This document shows positions 1-6,669 of a stretch of 6,669 nt of DNA, one piece after another. Within the stretch, counting starts at the first letter, position 1, and each line of letters begins with the position of its first letter. The notes beneath the pieces are model-generated. The model was given only the letters and a program-made list of their open reading frames with translations, was not told the origin of the DNA and searched no databases. Source of the stretch: Microcaldota archaeon (lineage in GTDB: Archaea; Micrarchaeota; Micrarchaeia; Micrarchaeales; CABMGC01); contig JAJZOS010000040.1 of the NCBI GenBank assembly GCA_021851985.1, positions 1 to 6,669 of the forward strand, in the 5' to 3' direction. The position numbers were made by a program, and so were the translations under genes.

Positions 1-2348
1 CTCGCGTTTCTTCCTGTTACCCTAATGGATGCAATTGCAAACTGTATCGACAGGCCTTTGGAGTTTACTATCAATATGCTTTTATCCTTCTCAGCTGCAA
101 GCACCCTTACTACGCTGCCGGTTTTTTCGGTGCATTTTACGTTTATAACTCCCTTGCCTCCGCGCTTCTGAAGCCTGTATTTCATTATCTCCGTAGCCTT
201 ACCAAAGCCGTTCTCTGTTATCGACACTATGTTTGAGTCTTTTGATGCGGAAACCACATTTACTACGTAGTCATCCCCTTTGAGCCTGATGCCTCTAACA
301 CCATATGCATTCCTTCCCATTGAGCGTATGTCTGTTTCTTTGAACCTTGTGCCTTTACCTAAATGCGAAGCTATAAACAATTCGTCCGAACCGCTAGATA
401 GGCAGACATCGGCCAGCATGTCATCGCTGTATGTGGGTATCGCTTTTATGCCGCTGGAGCGGGGACGGGAGAACAATTTCGCGCGCACCCGTTTGATCCT
501 TCCCTTCCTTGTTACAAAATTCAAAAATGAATTTTCAAACACTCTCGTGTTTATTACCGCTTCTATCTCCTCGTTTTCTTCAAGCTTTACAAGATTTACT
601 GCAGCTTTGCCCATGCCATACCTGTTTCCGGTAGGTATCATATAACCCTTCAGCCAGTATGCCCTGCCTCTATTGGATACCATCAGGAGATAGTCCTTTG
701 ACATGCAGGTAGCTACCTGTTTTACAAAATCACCTTCCTTAAGGTCTATCGTTATAACTCCTTTGCCTCCACGCTGTTGGCTTTTGTATATGTCTGCCGG
801 TAGCCTCTTAAGGTACCCTGTATTTGTAAGTATTATCACGCTTTCTTCATCTTTTATGAGGTCTTCGCTTTCTATGTCCTGCATTTCTATGTTGCTCTCA
901 ATCGTAGACCTCCTCTCCCTCCCGTACCTATTGCTAACGTCCTTGGTCTCCTCTTTTATTATTTTGTAAATCTCGTTATTGTCGGAAAGTATTCTCTTGA
1001 AGTATTCTATGCTCTGCTTTAAGGAATTCATTTCATTGCGCAGGGTATTGCTCTCAAGGCTTGTAAGTCTGCTGAGTCTCATTTCCAGTATGGCGCTGGC
1101 TTGCTTCTCCGAAAATCCGTATTTTGCTATGAGCGCACCCTTTGCCTCCTTGGAATCGCTGCTTTTTCTTATTATCGATACAACATTGTCTATGTCGTTT
1201 ATTGCTGTTAGCAGCCCGTCCACAATGTGCAGCCTGTCGGACGCTACCCCCAAGTCATATTCCGTGCGGCTCTTTATGACGCTGAACCTGTGCTCCACGA
1301 ATATTTTTATAAAATTTTTAATGTTAAGCGTAAGCAGCCTATTGCCTATCACAGCTATGTTCATTACGGGAAGCGAGTTCTGCAGTTGCGTATGCTTGTA
1401 AAGCAGATTCAGTATATATTCAGGGCTCGTGTCCCCTTTAAGCTCTACTATTATACGTATCCCTCGTTTGTCGCTCTCATCTCTAAGCGCACTTATGCCC
1501 GTAAGCGCCTTGTCCTTCACCAACGTCGCTATTTTTTCTATGAGCGTAGCCTTGTTTACGGTATAGGGTATTTCGGTTATGACTATGCGCTTGCCCTTGT
1601 GACCATCAATGTCTTCTATATGGCTTCTCGCTCTTATTATTACGGATCCCCTGCCTGTAAGGTATGACCGTACTAAATTGCTATCGTAAAAGACTATGCC
1701 TCCTGTGGGGAAATCAGGCCCTTTTATGAATGCCAACAGCTCCTCGCTGGTTATGTCCCTGTTGTCAACATATGCAATTATGGCGCTGCAAACCTCTACC
1801 AAATTATGCGGCACGATATTTGTAGCCACCCCAACAGCTATACCTGAAGAACCGTTTATTATTGCATTTGGGATTTTTGACGGAAGTACAACTGGCTCTT
1901 CCTCTGTGTTATCAAAATTTGGTACAAAAGGCACTGCCTTCTTTTCTATATCTACCAGCATCTCTTCGGCGATTGCCCTAAGCCTCACCTCCGTATAACG
2001 TTGCGCAGCTGGCGGGTCTCCATCTATGGAACCCATATTGCCTTGTCCTTCTACAAGCATATGGTTCATTGAAAAATCCTGCGCCATTCTAACGAGGGTT
2101 TCATACGCTGCCATATCGCCATGCGGATGATACTTACCTATTACCTCTCCAACTATCCTGGCGCTTTTCTTTGTAGGCTGATCATGTACATTGTTAAGCT
2201 TGTACATTGCATAAAGTATCCTACGCTGTGCAGGTTTCAGCCCGTCTCTTGCATCAGGCAGCGCCCTGCCTACGATTACGCTCATCGCATAATCTATGTA
2301 GCTAGACTGCATTTCGCTCTCTATGGATACATCAATTACATTGTCCAT
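1..2348 (-). CDS. gyrA: DNA gyrase subunit A (C-terminus cut by window edge)
   Basis: This is the breakage-reunion and DNA-wrapping subunit of gyrase, which with GyrB introduces negative supercoils using ATP. There are 782 codons without a stop, running off the left edge; comparison with family length suggests only the last part of the final blade is missing. The winged-helix and tower region carries the catalytic Tyr118 in [10 protein letters not shown], with Arg117 before it. The quinolone-determining stretch [11 protein letters not shown] (73-83) has Met79 and Glu83 where E. coli has Ser83 and Asp87. The conserved KIPN and NGSSGIAVG segments lie at 158-171, and the coiled-coil region is around 340-475. 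An acidic linker near 484-503 precedes the beta-pinwheel, which has the GyrA-box QQRGGKG (524-530) and a second box QKRGGKG (727-733). These boxes mark gyrase rather than topoisomerase IV. The start is the ATG 6 bases after the gyrB stop. An earlier ATG overlapping that stop is out of frame and closes after seven codons. Confidence 0.97.
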   Translation of the reverse strand, partial: MDNVIDVSIESEMQSSYIDYAMSVIVGRALPDARDGLKPAQRRILYAMYKLNNVHDQPTKKSARIVGEVIGKYHPHGDMAAYETLVRMAQDFSMNHMLVEGQGNMGSIDGDPPAAQRYTEVRLRAIAEEMLVDIEKKAVPFVPNFDNTEEEPVVLPSKIPNAIINGSSGIAVGVATNIVPHNLVEVCSAIIAYVDNRDITSEELLAFIKGPDFPTGGIVFYDSNLVRSYLTGRGSVIIRARSHIEDIDGHKGKRIVITEIPYTVNKATLIEKIATLVKDKALTGISALRDESDKRGIRIIVELKGDTSPEYILNLLYKHTQLQNSLPVMNIAVIGNRLLTLNIKNFIKIFVEHRFSVIKSRTEYDLGVASDRLHIVDGLLTAINDIDNVVSIIRKSSDSKEAKGALIAKYGFSEKQASAILEMRLSRLTSLESNTLRNEMNSLKQSIEYFKRILSDNNEIYKIIKEETKDVSNRYGRERRSTIESNIEMQDIESEDLIKDEESVIILTNTGYLKRLPADIYKSQQRGGKGVITIDLKEGDFVKQVATCMSKDYLLMVSNRGRAYWLKGYMIPTGNRYGMGKAAVNLVKLEENEEIEAVINTRVFENSFLNFVTRKGRIKRVRAKLFSRPRSSGIKAIPTYSDDMLADVCLSSGSDELFIASHLGKGTRFKETDIRSMGRNAYGVRGIRLKGDDYVVNVVSASKDSNIVSITENGFGKATEIMKYRLQKRGGKGVINVKCTEKTGSVVRVLAAEKDKSILIVNSKGLSIQFAIASIRVTGRNA

Positions 2349-2357
2349 CTGCCATCA
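2348..2357 (-). promoter_or_regulatory. gyrB-gyrA junction, probable translational coupling
   Basis: The gyrB TGA and the gyrA ATG are separated by 6 bases. The TGA overlaps another ATG (TGATG), but that reading frame stops after seven codons. No strong Shine-Dalgarno sequence precedes the gyrA start, only a weak GGCAG. The arrangement therefore suggests that ribosomes ending gyrB re-initiate on gyrA, keeping the two subunits in balance. The spacing is seen directly; the coupling is inferred. Confidence 0.5.
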
Positions 2358-4259
2358 CACATCCAAGAAAGAAACCTCTGTGGAATGCTCCTCCAGAAAT
2401 TTTCTCCTTTCATCTACATTTATGCCCATCAATATGCTAAATATTGAATCTGCCAATTGCGCATCTTTTATGGTTATCCTCTTCAATACCCTGCTGGATG
2501 GGTTCATCGTGGTTTCCCATAACTGTTCAGGATTCATTTCACCCAAACCTTTGTACCTGTTTACGTTAGCCTTGCCTCCGTAACCCTCCATTATTTTGTT
2601 CAATTCAGTATCAGAGTAGGCATATTTCACCTCCTTTCCGTGAGCTATCTTGTACAATGGGGGCTGTGCAGCATAAACATAACCCTTCTCTATTAGGGGT
2701 TTAAGGTATCTGTAGAAAAATGTCAAAAGCAATGTTTTGATATGGCTCCCATCCACATCAGCATCGGTGAGAAATATTATTTTATGGTATCTCAATTTCT
2801 CTATGTCAAAAGATTCCTTAATGCCCGTTCCGAAAGACGTCACCATTGTATGCAGTTCAGCATTGCTGAATATTCTGTCCTCTGACGCCTTCTCCACGTT
2901 TAATACCTTTCCCCTTAAAGGCAATATGGCCTGATAAAATCTGTCCCTGCCTTGCTTGCTTGATCCGGCTGCGCTGTCCCCCTCAACTATAAATATTTCA
3001 GCCTTTTGCGGGTCATTCTCCGTGCAGTCTGCAAGCTTCCCTGGAAGCACCGACCCCTCAAATATGTTCTTTTTTCTGGAAAGTTCCCTGGCCCTCTTTG
3101 CAGCCTCTCGCGATTCGGCAGCCCTAACGACCTTCTCTATGATCCTTCCAGCTTCAGCTGGATTTTCTTCAAGGTAGTATGACAATTCACCATAGACTAT
3201 ATTCTCCACTATGGATTTTATCGTCGTGTTGCCAAGTTTCTCCTTTGTCTGCCCCTCGAATTCAGGGTTTTGCATCATAACGGATACTATGCATATCAAC
3301 CCTTCGCGCGTATCCTCTCCCTCTATACTGACGCCAACCTGTTTCTTGACGTTTTTCTGCAGATATGTAGTTATCGCCCGTGTAAGTGCGCCTCTGAATC
3401 CTGAGACGTGAGTGCCTCCCTCAAGCGTTTTTATCTTGTTCACAAAAGATATGATCTCCTCGCTGTAGGTATTCACATATTGCAGCGCTACATCAACCTT
3501 TACTGTGTCTATGTCCTTGGATATGATTATGGGCTTTGACAATGGCTCTTTGCTGCCTCTTATATAATCAATGAAGTCCATCATGCCATTTGTTGAATAA
3601 AACACCTTTTCTGTCTTCGTCTCATCCCTTTCATCCACAAGCGTTATTTTTAAGCCTGGATTCATGAAAGAAAGGTCGCGTAGCCTCTCGACAAGTATTA
3701 CCGTATCGAACGCATTTGCAGAAAATATCTCAGAATCAGGCCTGAATTTAACCGTAGTGCCAGTCTCTGTGGTATTGCCAATTATCTCTAACGATGAAAT
3801 CGGCACGCCCCTGCTGAATTTCTGTTCATATACCTTGCCATCCTTTTTAACCTTAACAGAGGTGTATTCGGAAAGTGCATTTACTACCGTCATTCCAACT
3901 CCATGCAGCCCTCCAGAAATCTTATAAATCTTATTGTTGAATTTCGCGCCAGAATGAAGCGAAGTCATTATGACTTCCAATGCAGATTTACCCTCTTTCT
4001 GCATAGCATCTACGGGTATGCCCCTGCCATTGTCGCTTACTTCGCCTACGTCAATGCCATCCTCCCTGGAAAGAGTTATAACTATCCTATTGCAATACCC
4101 TGCGAGCGCTTCATCTACTGCATTATCTATTATCTCGTTAAGCAGGTGCAAAAAACCGCTGCTTCCAGTAGAGCCTATATACATAGCAGGCCTTTTACGT
4201 ATGCCTAACGGTCCTGAAAGCACAACTATATCCTTTGCACTATAATTATCATCACTCAT
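2355..4259 (-). CDS. gyrB: DNA gyrase subunit B
   Basis: This is the ATPase and TOPRIM subunit of DNA gyrase. ATP binding dimerises the N-terminal gate and drives strand passage through the GyrA gate. The GHKL ATPase domain has the general base Glu42 and Mg-binding Asn46 in NEIIDNAVDEA, DNGRG at 76-80, and the ATP-lid motif GGLHGVG (116-122). The transducer domain carries the switch lysine Lys339 in QTKEKLGN. The TOPRIM domain has EGDSAAGSSKQG with catalytic Glu426, PLRGK near 447-451, and DADVDG (499-504) supplying the metal-binding aspartates. The tail motif RYKGLGEMNPEQLW (568-581) is the GyrA-binding end. At 634 aa it is the short form, without the TOPRIM insertion of about 170 residues found in E. 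coli GyrB. It is complete, ends in TGA, and is the first gene of the gyrB-gyrA operon. The ATG start matches the usual family N-terminus, with the GIRKRPAMYIG motif at residues 19-29. Confidence 0.98.
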   Translation of the reverse strand: MSDDNYSAKDIVVLSGPLGIRKRPAMYIGSTGSSGFLHLLNEIIDNAVDEALAGYCNRIVITLSREDGIDVGEVSDNGRGIPVDAMQKEGKSALEVIMTSLHSGAKFNNKIYKISGGLHGVGMTVVNALSEYTSVKVKKDGKVYEQKFSRGVPISSLEIIGNTTETGTTVKFRPDSEIFSANAFDTVILVERLRDLSFMNPGLKITLVDERDETKTEKVFYSTNGMMDFIDYIRGSKEPLSKPIIISKDIDTVKVDVALQYVNTYSEEIISFVNKIKTLEGGTHVSGFRGALTRAITTYLQKNVKKQVGVSIEGEDTREGLICIVSVMMQNPEFEGQTKEKLGNTTIKSIVENIVYGELSYYLEENPAEAGRIIEKVVRAAESREAAKRARELSRKKNIFEGSVLPGKLADCTENDPQKAEIFIVEGDSAAGSSKQGRDRFYQAILPLRGKVLNVEKASEDRIFSNAELHTMVTSFGTGIKESFDIEKLRYHKIIFLTDADVDGSHIKTLLLTFFYRYLKPLIEKGYVYAAQPPLYKIAHGKEVKYAYSDTELNKIMEGYGGKANVNRYKGLGEMNPEQLWETTMNPSSRVLKRITIKDAQLADSIFSILMGINVDERRKFLEEHSTEVSFLDV

Positions 4260-4309
4260 TCTACCAGCTTATAAACAGTAAATCGCCTTTAATACATATT
4301 ATGATTTCA

Positions 4310-4325
4310 TATTTAAAGCCCTTTT
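4310..4325 (-). promoter_or_regulatory. candidate archaeal promoter for gyrB-gyrA (TATA plus purine-rich upstream element)
   Basis: Read on the minus strand, AAAAGGGC is followed by TTTAAATA, a good archaeal TATA box with a purine-rich stretch where the BRE would lie, although it is not a consensus BRE. A start of transcription about 25 bases downstream would fall near 4288 and leave a short leader of about 28 bases before the gyrB ATG. Just upstream of that ATG lies GGTAG, a weak Shine-Dalgarno-like sequence. A second AT-rich site, TTTATAAG (4269-4276), is too close to the ATG to serve as its TATA box. Confidence 0.5.
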
Positions 4326-4354
4326 GGTATAGTGTTGCTTCATCGACCAACACA

Positions 4355-4370
4355 AGAAAACGATAAATAT
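4355..4370 (+). promoter_or_regulatory. candidate promoter for the radical SAM gene, leaderless
   Basis: A purine-rich AAGAAAACG (BRE-like) is followed by ATAAATAT at 4363-4370. The centre of this TATA-like box is about 25 bases before the ATG at 4392, the distance expected between TATA box and transcription start in archaea. This predicts a transcript beginning at or next to the start codon. No Shine-Dalgarno sequence is seen before that ATG, which agrees. The evidence is spacing and composition only. Confidence 0.45.
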
Positions 4371-4391
4371 CTTGATAGCATAATTCCAAGT

Positions 4392-5447
4392 ATGCTAAAG
4401 AAGGCAGGTTTATACGAATCCCTTGAAAACAAAAAAGTGCGATGCATAGCGTGCTCAAGGAAATGCGTAATTCCTGAAGGGTCAAATGGTTTTTGCTTTG
4501 TGCGCAAAAATATAGGGGGCAGCCTCTATCTATTATCATATGCCATGGTTTCTGCGCTACAATTGGATCCTATAGAAAAGAAACCATTCTACAATTTCAA
4601 TCCTGGTGCATATGTGCTTGGAGTTGGGACGTCGTCATGTAATCTTGGATGCCTCTTCTGCCAAAACCACAACATATCAAAGGAACATGAAATATCAGGC
4701 ATAGAAATCATGCCTGATGAATTAATAAACTTGGCTATCTCAAAAGGTGCGCAAGGCATAGCATTTACATACAACGAACCGACAATATTCATCGAATACG
4801 CGCTAGATGTGGCTGAGCAAGCGCACAGGAAAGGGCTATTCACTCTTTTCGTCAGCAACGGGTACATGACCAAGGAAGCTATAGATTTGATGGTCGGCGC
4901 GATAGATGCCGTAGTTGTAGATTTTAAAGGAAATGGCGAAAGGATTTTTTCCAATAAATTTGAAGCTGTAGTATCAAACGATCCGGTAAAAGAGTCTGTA
5001 GAATACCTTGTAAAATTAGGGTTCCATGTAGAAATAACAGACTTGATAGTGCCCAATGTGGGTGACTCCCTAAGTGCATGCGATAAGCTGACTAGCTGGC
5101 TTGCCGGAATATCCAAAGATATACCAATCCATTTTACCCGTTTTTATCCTGATTATAAGATGCTTGATTATCCAATAACCCCGATTCAGACACTGGAGAA
5201 GCACTATAACGTTGCAGTAAAAAATGGCTTAAGGTACGTATATATAGGGAATGTGCCAGGCAACGAACACAATGACACATCTTGCCCAGGGTGCGGCAAA
5301 AAAATCATAAAACGTGATGGATTTTACATATCTAAAATGCATATTACAAATGATAAAAAATGCAGATATTGCAGATACCAAATAAAGATAGACGGCAAGC
5401 TAAAAAGCGAAAATAAGCATGTCAATGCTATAGATGTCATCATATAA
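4392..5447 (+). CDS. amrS: AmmeMemoRadiSam system radical SAM enzyme (PFL-activase-like)
   Basis: This radical S-adenosylmethionine enzyme is of the COG1180 / AmmeMemoRadiSam type, whose members usually associate with Memo-like and AMMECR1-like proteins; the reaction is not established. Counting from the ATG at 4392 (351 aa), the N-terminal Cys cluster is C18, C21, C25 and C35 (family start KVRCxxCxxxC). It is followed by DPIEKKPFYNF (59-69) and the 4Fe-4S motif C83-NLG-C87-LF-C90 followed by QN. TYNEPTIFIEY (126-136) and VSNGYM (154-159) lie in the SAM-binding barrel. The tail carries GNVPGNEHNDT, CPGCG (298-302) and C324-RY-C327, a probable zinc- or Fe-S-binding ribbon seen in this family. 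The frame is open upstream to a GTG at 4332, which would add 20 residues. I prefer the ATG because MLKKAGLYESLENKKVRC matches the usual family start and a TATA-like box lies about 25 bases upstream. Neither Memo nor AMMECR1 is in the window. Confidence 0.9.
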   Translation: MLKKAGLYESLENKKVRCIACSRKCVIPEGSNGFCFVRKNIGGSLYLLSYAMVSALQLDPIEKKPFYNFNPGAYVLGVGTSSCNLGCLFCQNHNISKEHEISGIEIMPDELINLAISKGAQGIAFTYNEPTIFIEYALDVAEQAHRKGLFTLFVSNGYMTKEAIDLMVGAIDAVVVDFKGNGERIFSNKFEAVVSNDPVKESVEYLVKLGFHVEITDLIVPNVGDSLSACDKLTSWLAGISKDIPIHFTRFYPDYKMLDYPITPIQTLEKHYNVAVKNGLRYVYIGNVPGNEHNDTSCPGCGKKIIKRDGFYISKMHITNDKKCRYCRYQIKIDGKLKSENKHVNAIDVII

Positions 5448-5456
5448 CTAAGATAA

Positions 5457-5464
5457 CAATAAAT
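5457..5464 (+). promoter_or_regulatory. candidate TATA box for the VKOR gene
   Basis: The 40-base gap after the radical SAM gene contains CAATAAAT, centred about 26 to 27 bases before the VKOR ATG. No Shine-Dalgarno sequence precedes the start. This is the same layout as the radical SAM gene and suggests a second, leaderless transcript for VKOR and the HD gene. Read-through from the gene upstream remains possible. AT-rich spacers produce such boxes by chance, so confidence is modest. Confidence 0.35.
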
Positions 5465-5487
5465 TCTTTGCCAAGCAAATAAGTACC

Positions 5488-5880
5488 ATGTTAACGAAGG
5501 CAAAAAAAACATATGTAAATGGTCTTTTGGTATTGGGTCTTGCAATAGCGTTATACACGCTGCTTGTCCATTTTCAGCCTTCCCTCCTTTATTGCCCAAG
5601 TAACGGTGTGATAGATTGTGCGCTTGTCCTGAAGAGCGCATACTCTACAATATTCGGCATACCTCTTGCATTGCTGGCATCTGCATGGTTCATAACCATG
5701 CTGTTGCTGTTTCAGTCAAAAAATAAAACCTCCCTAGCAATTGCACCTATATGGCTTATGCTTGGATTGGGTGGCATAGCCTACTCTATAACTGCTCAAT
5801 TTCTCTTGGGGAAAGTATGCATATACTGCCTCTCCATTGATACAATAATAGCATTAACTGTTGCATTATTTGTGGTATGA
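5488..5880 (+). CDS. VKOR-family membrane thiol oxidoreductase, minimal form
   Basis: This is a vitamin K epoxide reductase family protein (PF07884 type). Prokaryotic members reoxidise a periplasm- or exterior-facing thioredoxin-like partner and pass electrons to a membrane quinone, so driving disulfide formation. At 130 aa it is only the catalytic core. Hydrophobic helices lie at about 11-28, 54-75, 85-107 and 115-130. All four diagnostic cysteines are present: loop Cys36 and Cys44 (YCPSNGVIDC) and the active-site pair C111-IY-C114 at the head of the last helix. The signature SAYSTIFGIPLALL (50-63) is typical of the family. There is no fused thioredoxin domain, so the DsbA-like partner must be encoded elsewhere. 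The gene follows the radical SAM gene by 40 bases and abuts the HD gene with no spacer. The family call is firm; the physiological quinone and partner are not visible. Confidence 0.9.
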   Translation: MLTKAKKTYVNGLLVLGLAIALYTLLVHFQPSLLYCPSNGVIDCALVLKSAYSTIFGIPLALLASAWFITMLLLFQSKNKTSLAIAPIWLMLGLGGIAYSITAQFLLGKVCIYCLSIDTIIALTVALFVV

Positions 5881-5883
5881 ATG
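5878..5883 (+). promoter_or_regulatory. VKOR / HD stop-start junction (TGAATG)
   Basis: The VKOR stop TGA is followed directly by the ATG of the HD gene with no spacer. I see no convincing TATA box or Shine-Dalgarno sequence immediately upstream of the HD gene, so co-transcription and re-initiation after VKOR are likely. A further ATG at 5877, overlapping the stop, opens a frame that ends after 18 codons and is not used. Confidence 0.5.
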
Positions 5884-6669
5884 CCTGGCATGTACATAAG
5901 AGATCCATTGTTTGGCGATATACACATCAATGATGTGGCGCAGCGTTTAATAGATAACGAATGGATGCAAAGGCTAAGGTACATAAAGCAGTTAGGATTT
6001 GACTATCTGGTATATCCTGCAGCAAACCATTCAAGATTTGAGCATTCGCTTGGAACGATGAAAGTAACTTCTGATATGGCCTCAAAAATATTTTCCGAAG
6101 ATGACCCTGAATTGTCAATCGCAGGACTGATGCACGATATAGGCCATACTCCGTTTTCACACCAATCTGAAGATATAGCTACAAAGTATTTAAAGAAGAC
6201 TCACGAAGAGATAGGTGCGTCCATAATATCTGAAAGCAGTATCCATGATGTAATAAGCGAATCGACACTCTCGCTAAAAAAAGTTTTAAGCTATTTCAAG
6301 GGCGAGAGTAGAGGAAAACTGATAACCGGGCCTTTAGGTTCTGACAGGATAGATTACCTTATGCGTGATGCATACAATACTGGGGTCGCATACGGTGTAA
6401 TCGATTATATAAGACTGATGAACAAACTTGCCTTCTCCAAGGACGGCAACGTTGCAATATATGAAAACGGCATAGGCGGTGCAGAATCCATGCTGATAGC
6501 AAGATACTACATGTTTTCATCAGTATACCTGCACCATACTGCCGTTATTTCAGAAGCAATGTATAACCTGGCATTGGAAAATGCGATAGAAGAAGGAAGC
6601 ATAATACCAAAAGAATTTATATATTTTACTGACGATAAAGCCGTAGCTGAACTTCTTAAGTCAAATGCA
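5881..6669 (+). CDS. HD-domain phosphohydrolase, SAMHD1/dGTPase-like (C-terminus cut by window edge)
   Basis: This is an HD-superfamily metal-dependent phosphohydrolase of the COG1078 (YdhJ-like) group, related to SAMHD1 and bacterial dGTPases, which remove triphosphate from dNTPs. There are 263 codons without a stop, running off the right edge; family members are longer, so the C-terminal part is missing. Motifs are IRDPLFGDI (6-14), QRLRYIKQLG (30-39), and SRFEHSLG (51-58) with metal ligand His55. HDIGHTPFSH (85-94) holds His85, Asp86, His89 and His94. SDRIDYLMRDAYNTG (154-168) contains the fourth ligand Asp155, with Tyr159 and Asp163 matching SAMHD1 substrate-contact positions Tyr315 and Asp319. 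The fold and metal site are clear. Nucleotide substrate is inferred from the family and has not been tested for this branch. ATG 5881 is chosen as the first start after VKOR; an in-frame ATG three codons later is also possible. Confidence 0.92.
   Translation, partial: MPGMYIRDPLFGDIHINDVAQRLIDNEWMQRLRYIKQLGFDYLVYPAANHSRFEHSLGTMKVTSDMASKIFSEDDPELSIAGLMHDIGHTPFSHQSEDIATKYLKKTHEEIGASIISESSIHDVISESTLSLKKVLSYFKGESRGKLITGPLGSDRIDYLMRDAYNTGVAYGVIDYIRLMNKLAFSKDGNVAIYENGIGGAESMLIARYYMFSSVYLHHTAVISEAMYNLALENAIEEGSIIPKEFIYFTDDKAVAELLKSNA

Noticed and set aside
280..1998. Several plus-strand open frames of 88-146 codons opposite gyrA
   Set aside because: They lie antisense to a continuous, motif-rich gyrA frame and their translations show no recognisable domain; they are shadows.
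2334..2355. ATG overlapping the gyrB stop as an alternative gyrA start
   Set aside because: The frame ends at a TGA after seven codons; the real gyrA frame begins at the ATG seven bases further on.
2121..4245. Plus-strand open frames opposite gyrB
   Set aside because: They are antisense to the conserved GyrB frame, with low-complexity Ser/Leu-rich translations typical of complement frames.
4261..4539. A 92-codon minus-strand frame running over the spacer and the start of the radical SAM gene
   Set aside because: It overlaps the Cys-rich N-terminus of the radical SAM protein and the divergent promoters; its translation has no recognisable family features.
4589..5116. A 175-codon minus-strand frame inside the radical SAM gene
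   Set aside because: It is antisense to conserved radical SAM motifs (CxxxCxxC, TYNEP) and shows no domain of its own.
5448..5487. Possible terminator between the radical SAM and VKOR genes
   Set aside because: I see no hairpin and no long T-run on the plus strand in the 40-base gap; only a candidate TATA box can be supported.
5324..6160. Minus-strand frames opposite the radical SAM tail, VKOR and the HD gene
   Set aside because: All oppose genes with complete catalytic motifs and have no independent support.
1..6669. CRISPR arrays, insertion sequences, tRNA or rRNA genes, long direct repeats
   Set aside because: Read on both strands, no repeated units, transposase motifs or RNA-gene signatures were seen; nearly the whole window is conserved coding sequence.

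Overview
The window looks like archaeal chromosome. The coding sequences use ATA (Ile) and AGG/AGA (Arg) heavily. TATA-like boxes sit about 25 bases before start codons, with no Shine-Dalgarno sequence at those starts, which suggests leaderless mRNAs. The gene set also fits an archaeon: a DNA gyrase pair, an AmmeMemoRadiSam-type radical SAM enzyme, a minimal VKOR and an HD phosphohydrolase. A DPANN (for example Micrarchaeota-like) or Thermoplasmata-like archaeon is my best guess. That placement is inference; the archaeal assignment is firmer.

Layout: positions 1-4259 are a minus-strand gyrase operon. It reads gyrB (complete, 634 aa) then gyrA (782 residues visible, C-terminus cut by the left window edge), with a 6-base gap between them. 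A 132-bp divergent spacer (4260-4391) carries candidate promoters for both directions. Positions 4392-6669 are a plus-strand group: an AmmeMemoRadiSam radical SAM enzyme (351 aa from the preferred start), a 130-aa four-helix VKOR-family membrane protein, and a COG1078/SAMHD1-like HD phosphohydrolase cut by the right edge after 263 residues. There are no rRNA or tRNA genes, CRISPR arrays, mobile elements or long repeats, and no gene-free stretch longer than 132 bp.

Functionally, GyrB (ATPase and TOPRIM) and GyrA (DNA cleavage and wrapping) together form the enzyme that introduces negative supercoils. The plus-strand genes combine an Fe-S radical enzyme of uncharacterised role, a thiol-oxidising membrane enzyme and a probable (deoxy)nucleotide phosphohydrolase. 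Shared direction and the zero-base VKOR/HD junction suggest partial co-transcription, but the sequence does not prove a common pathway.

I see no clearly new multi-gene system. The points most worth a second look are the altered quinolone-site residues of GyrA, its second GyrA-box, the compact divergent and leaderless promoter layout, and the linkage of the radical SAM enzyme to VKOR.
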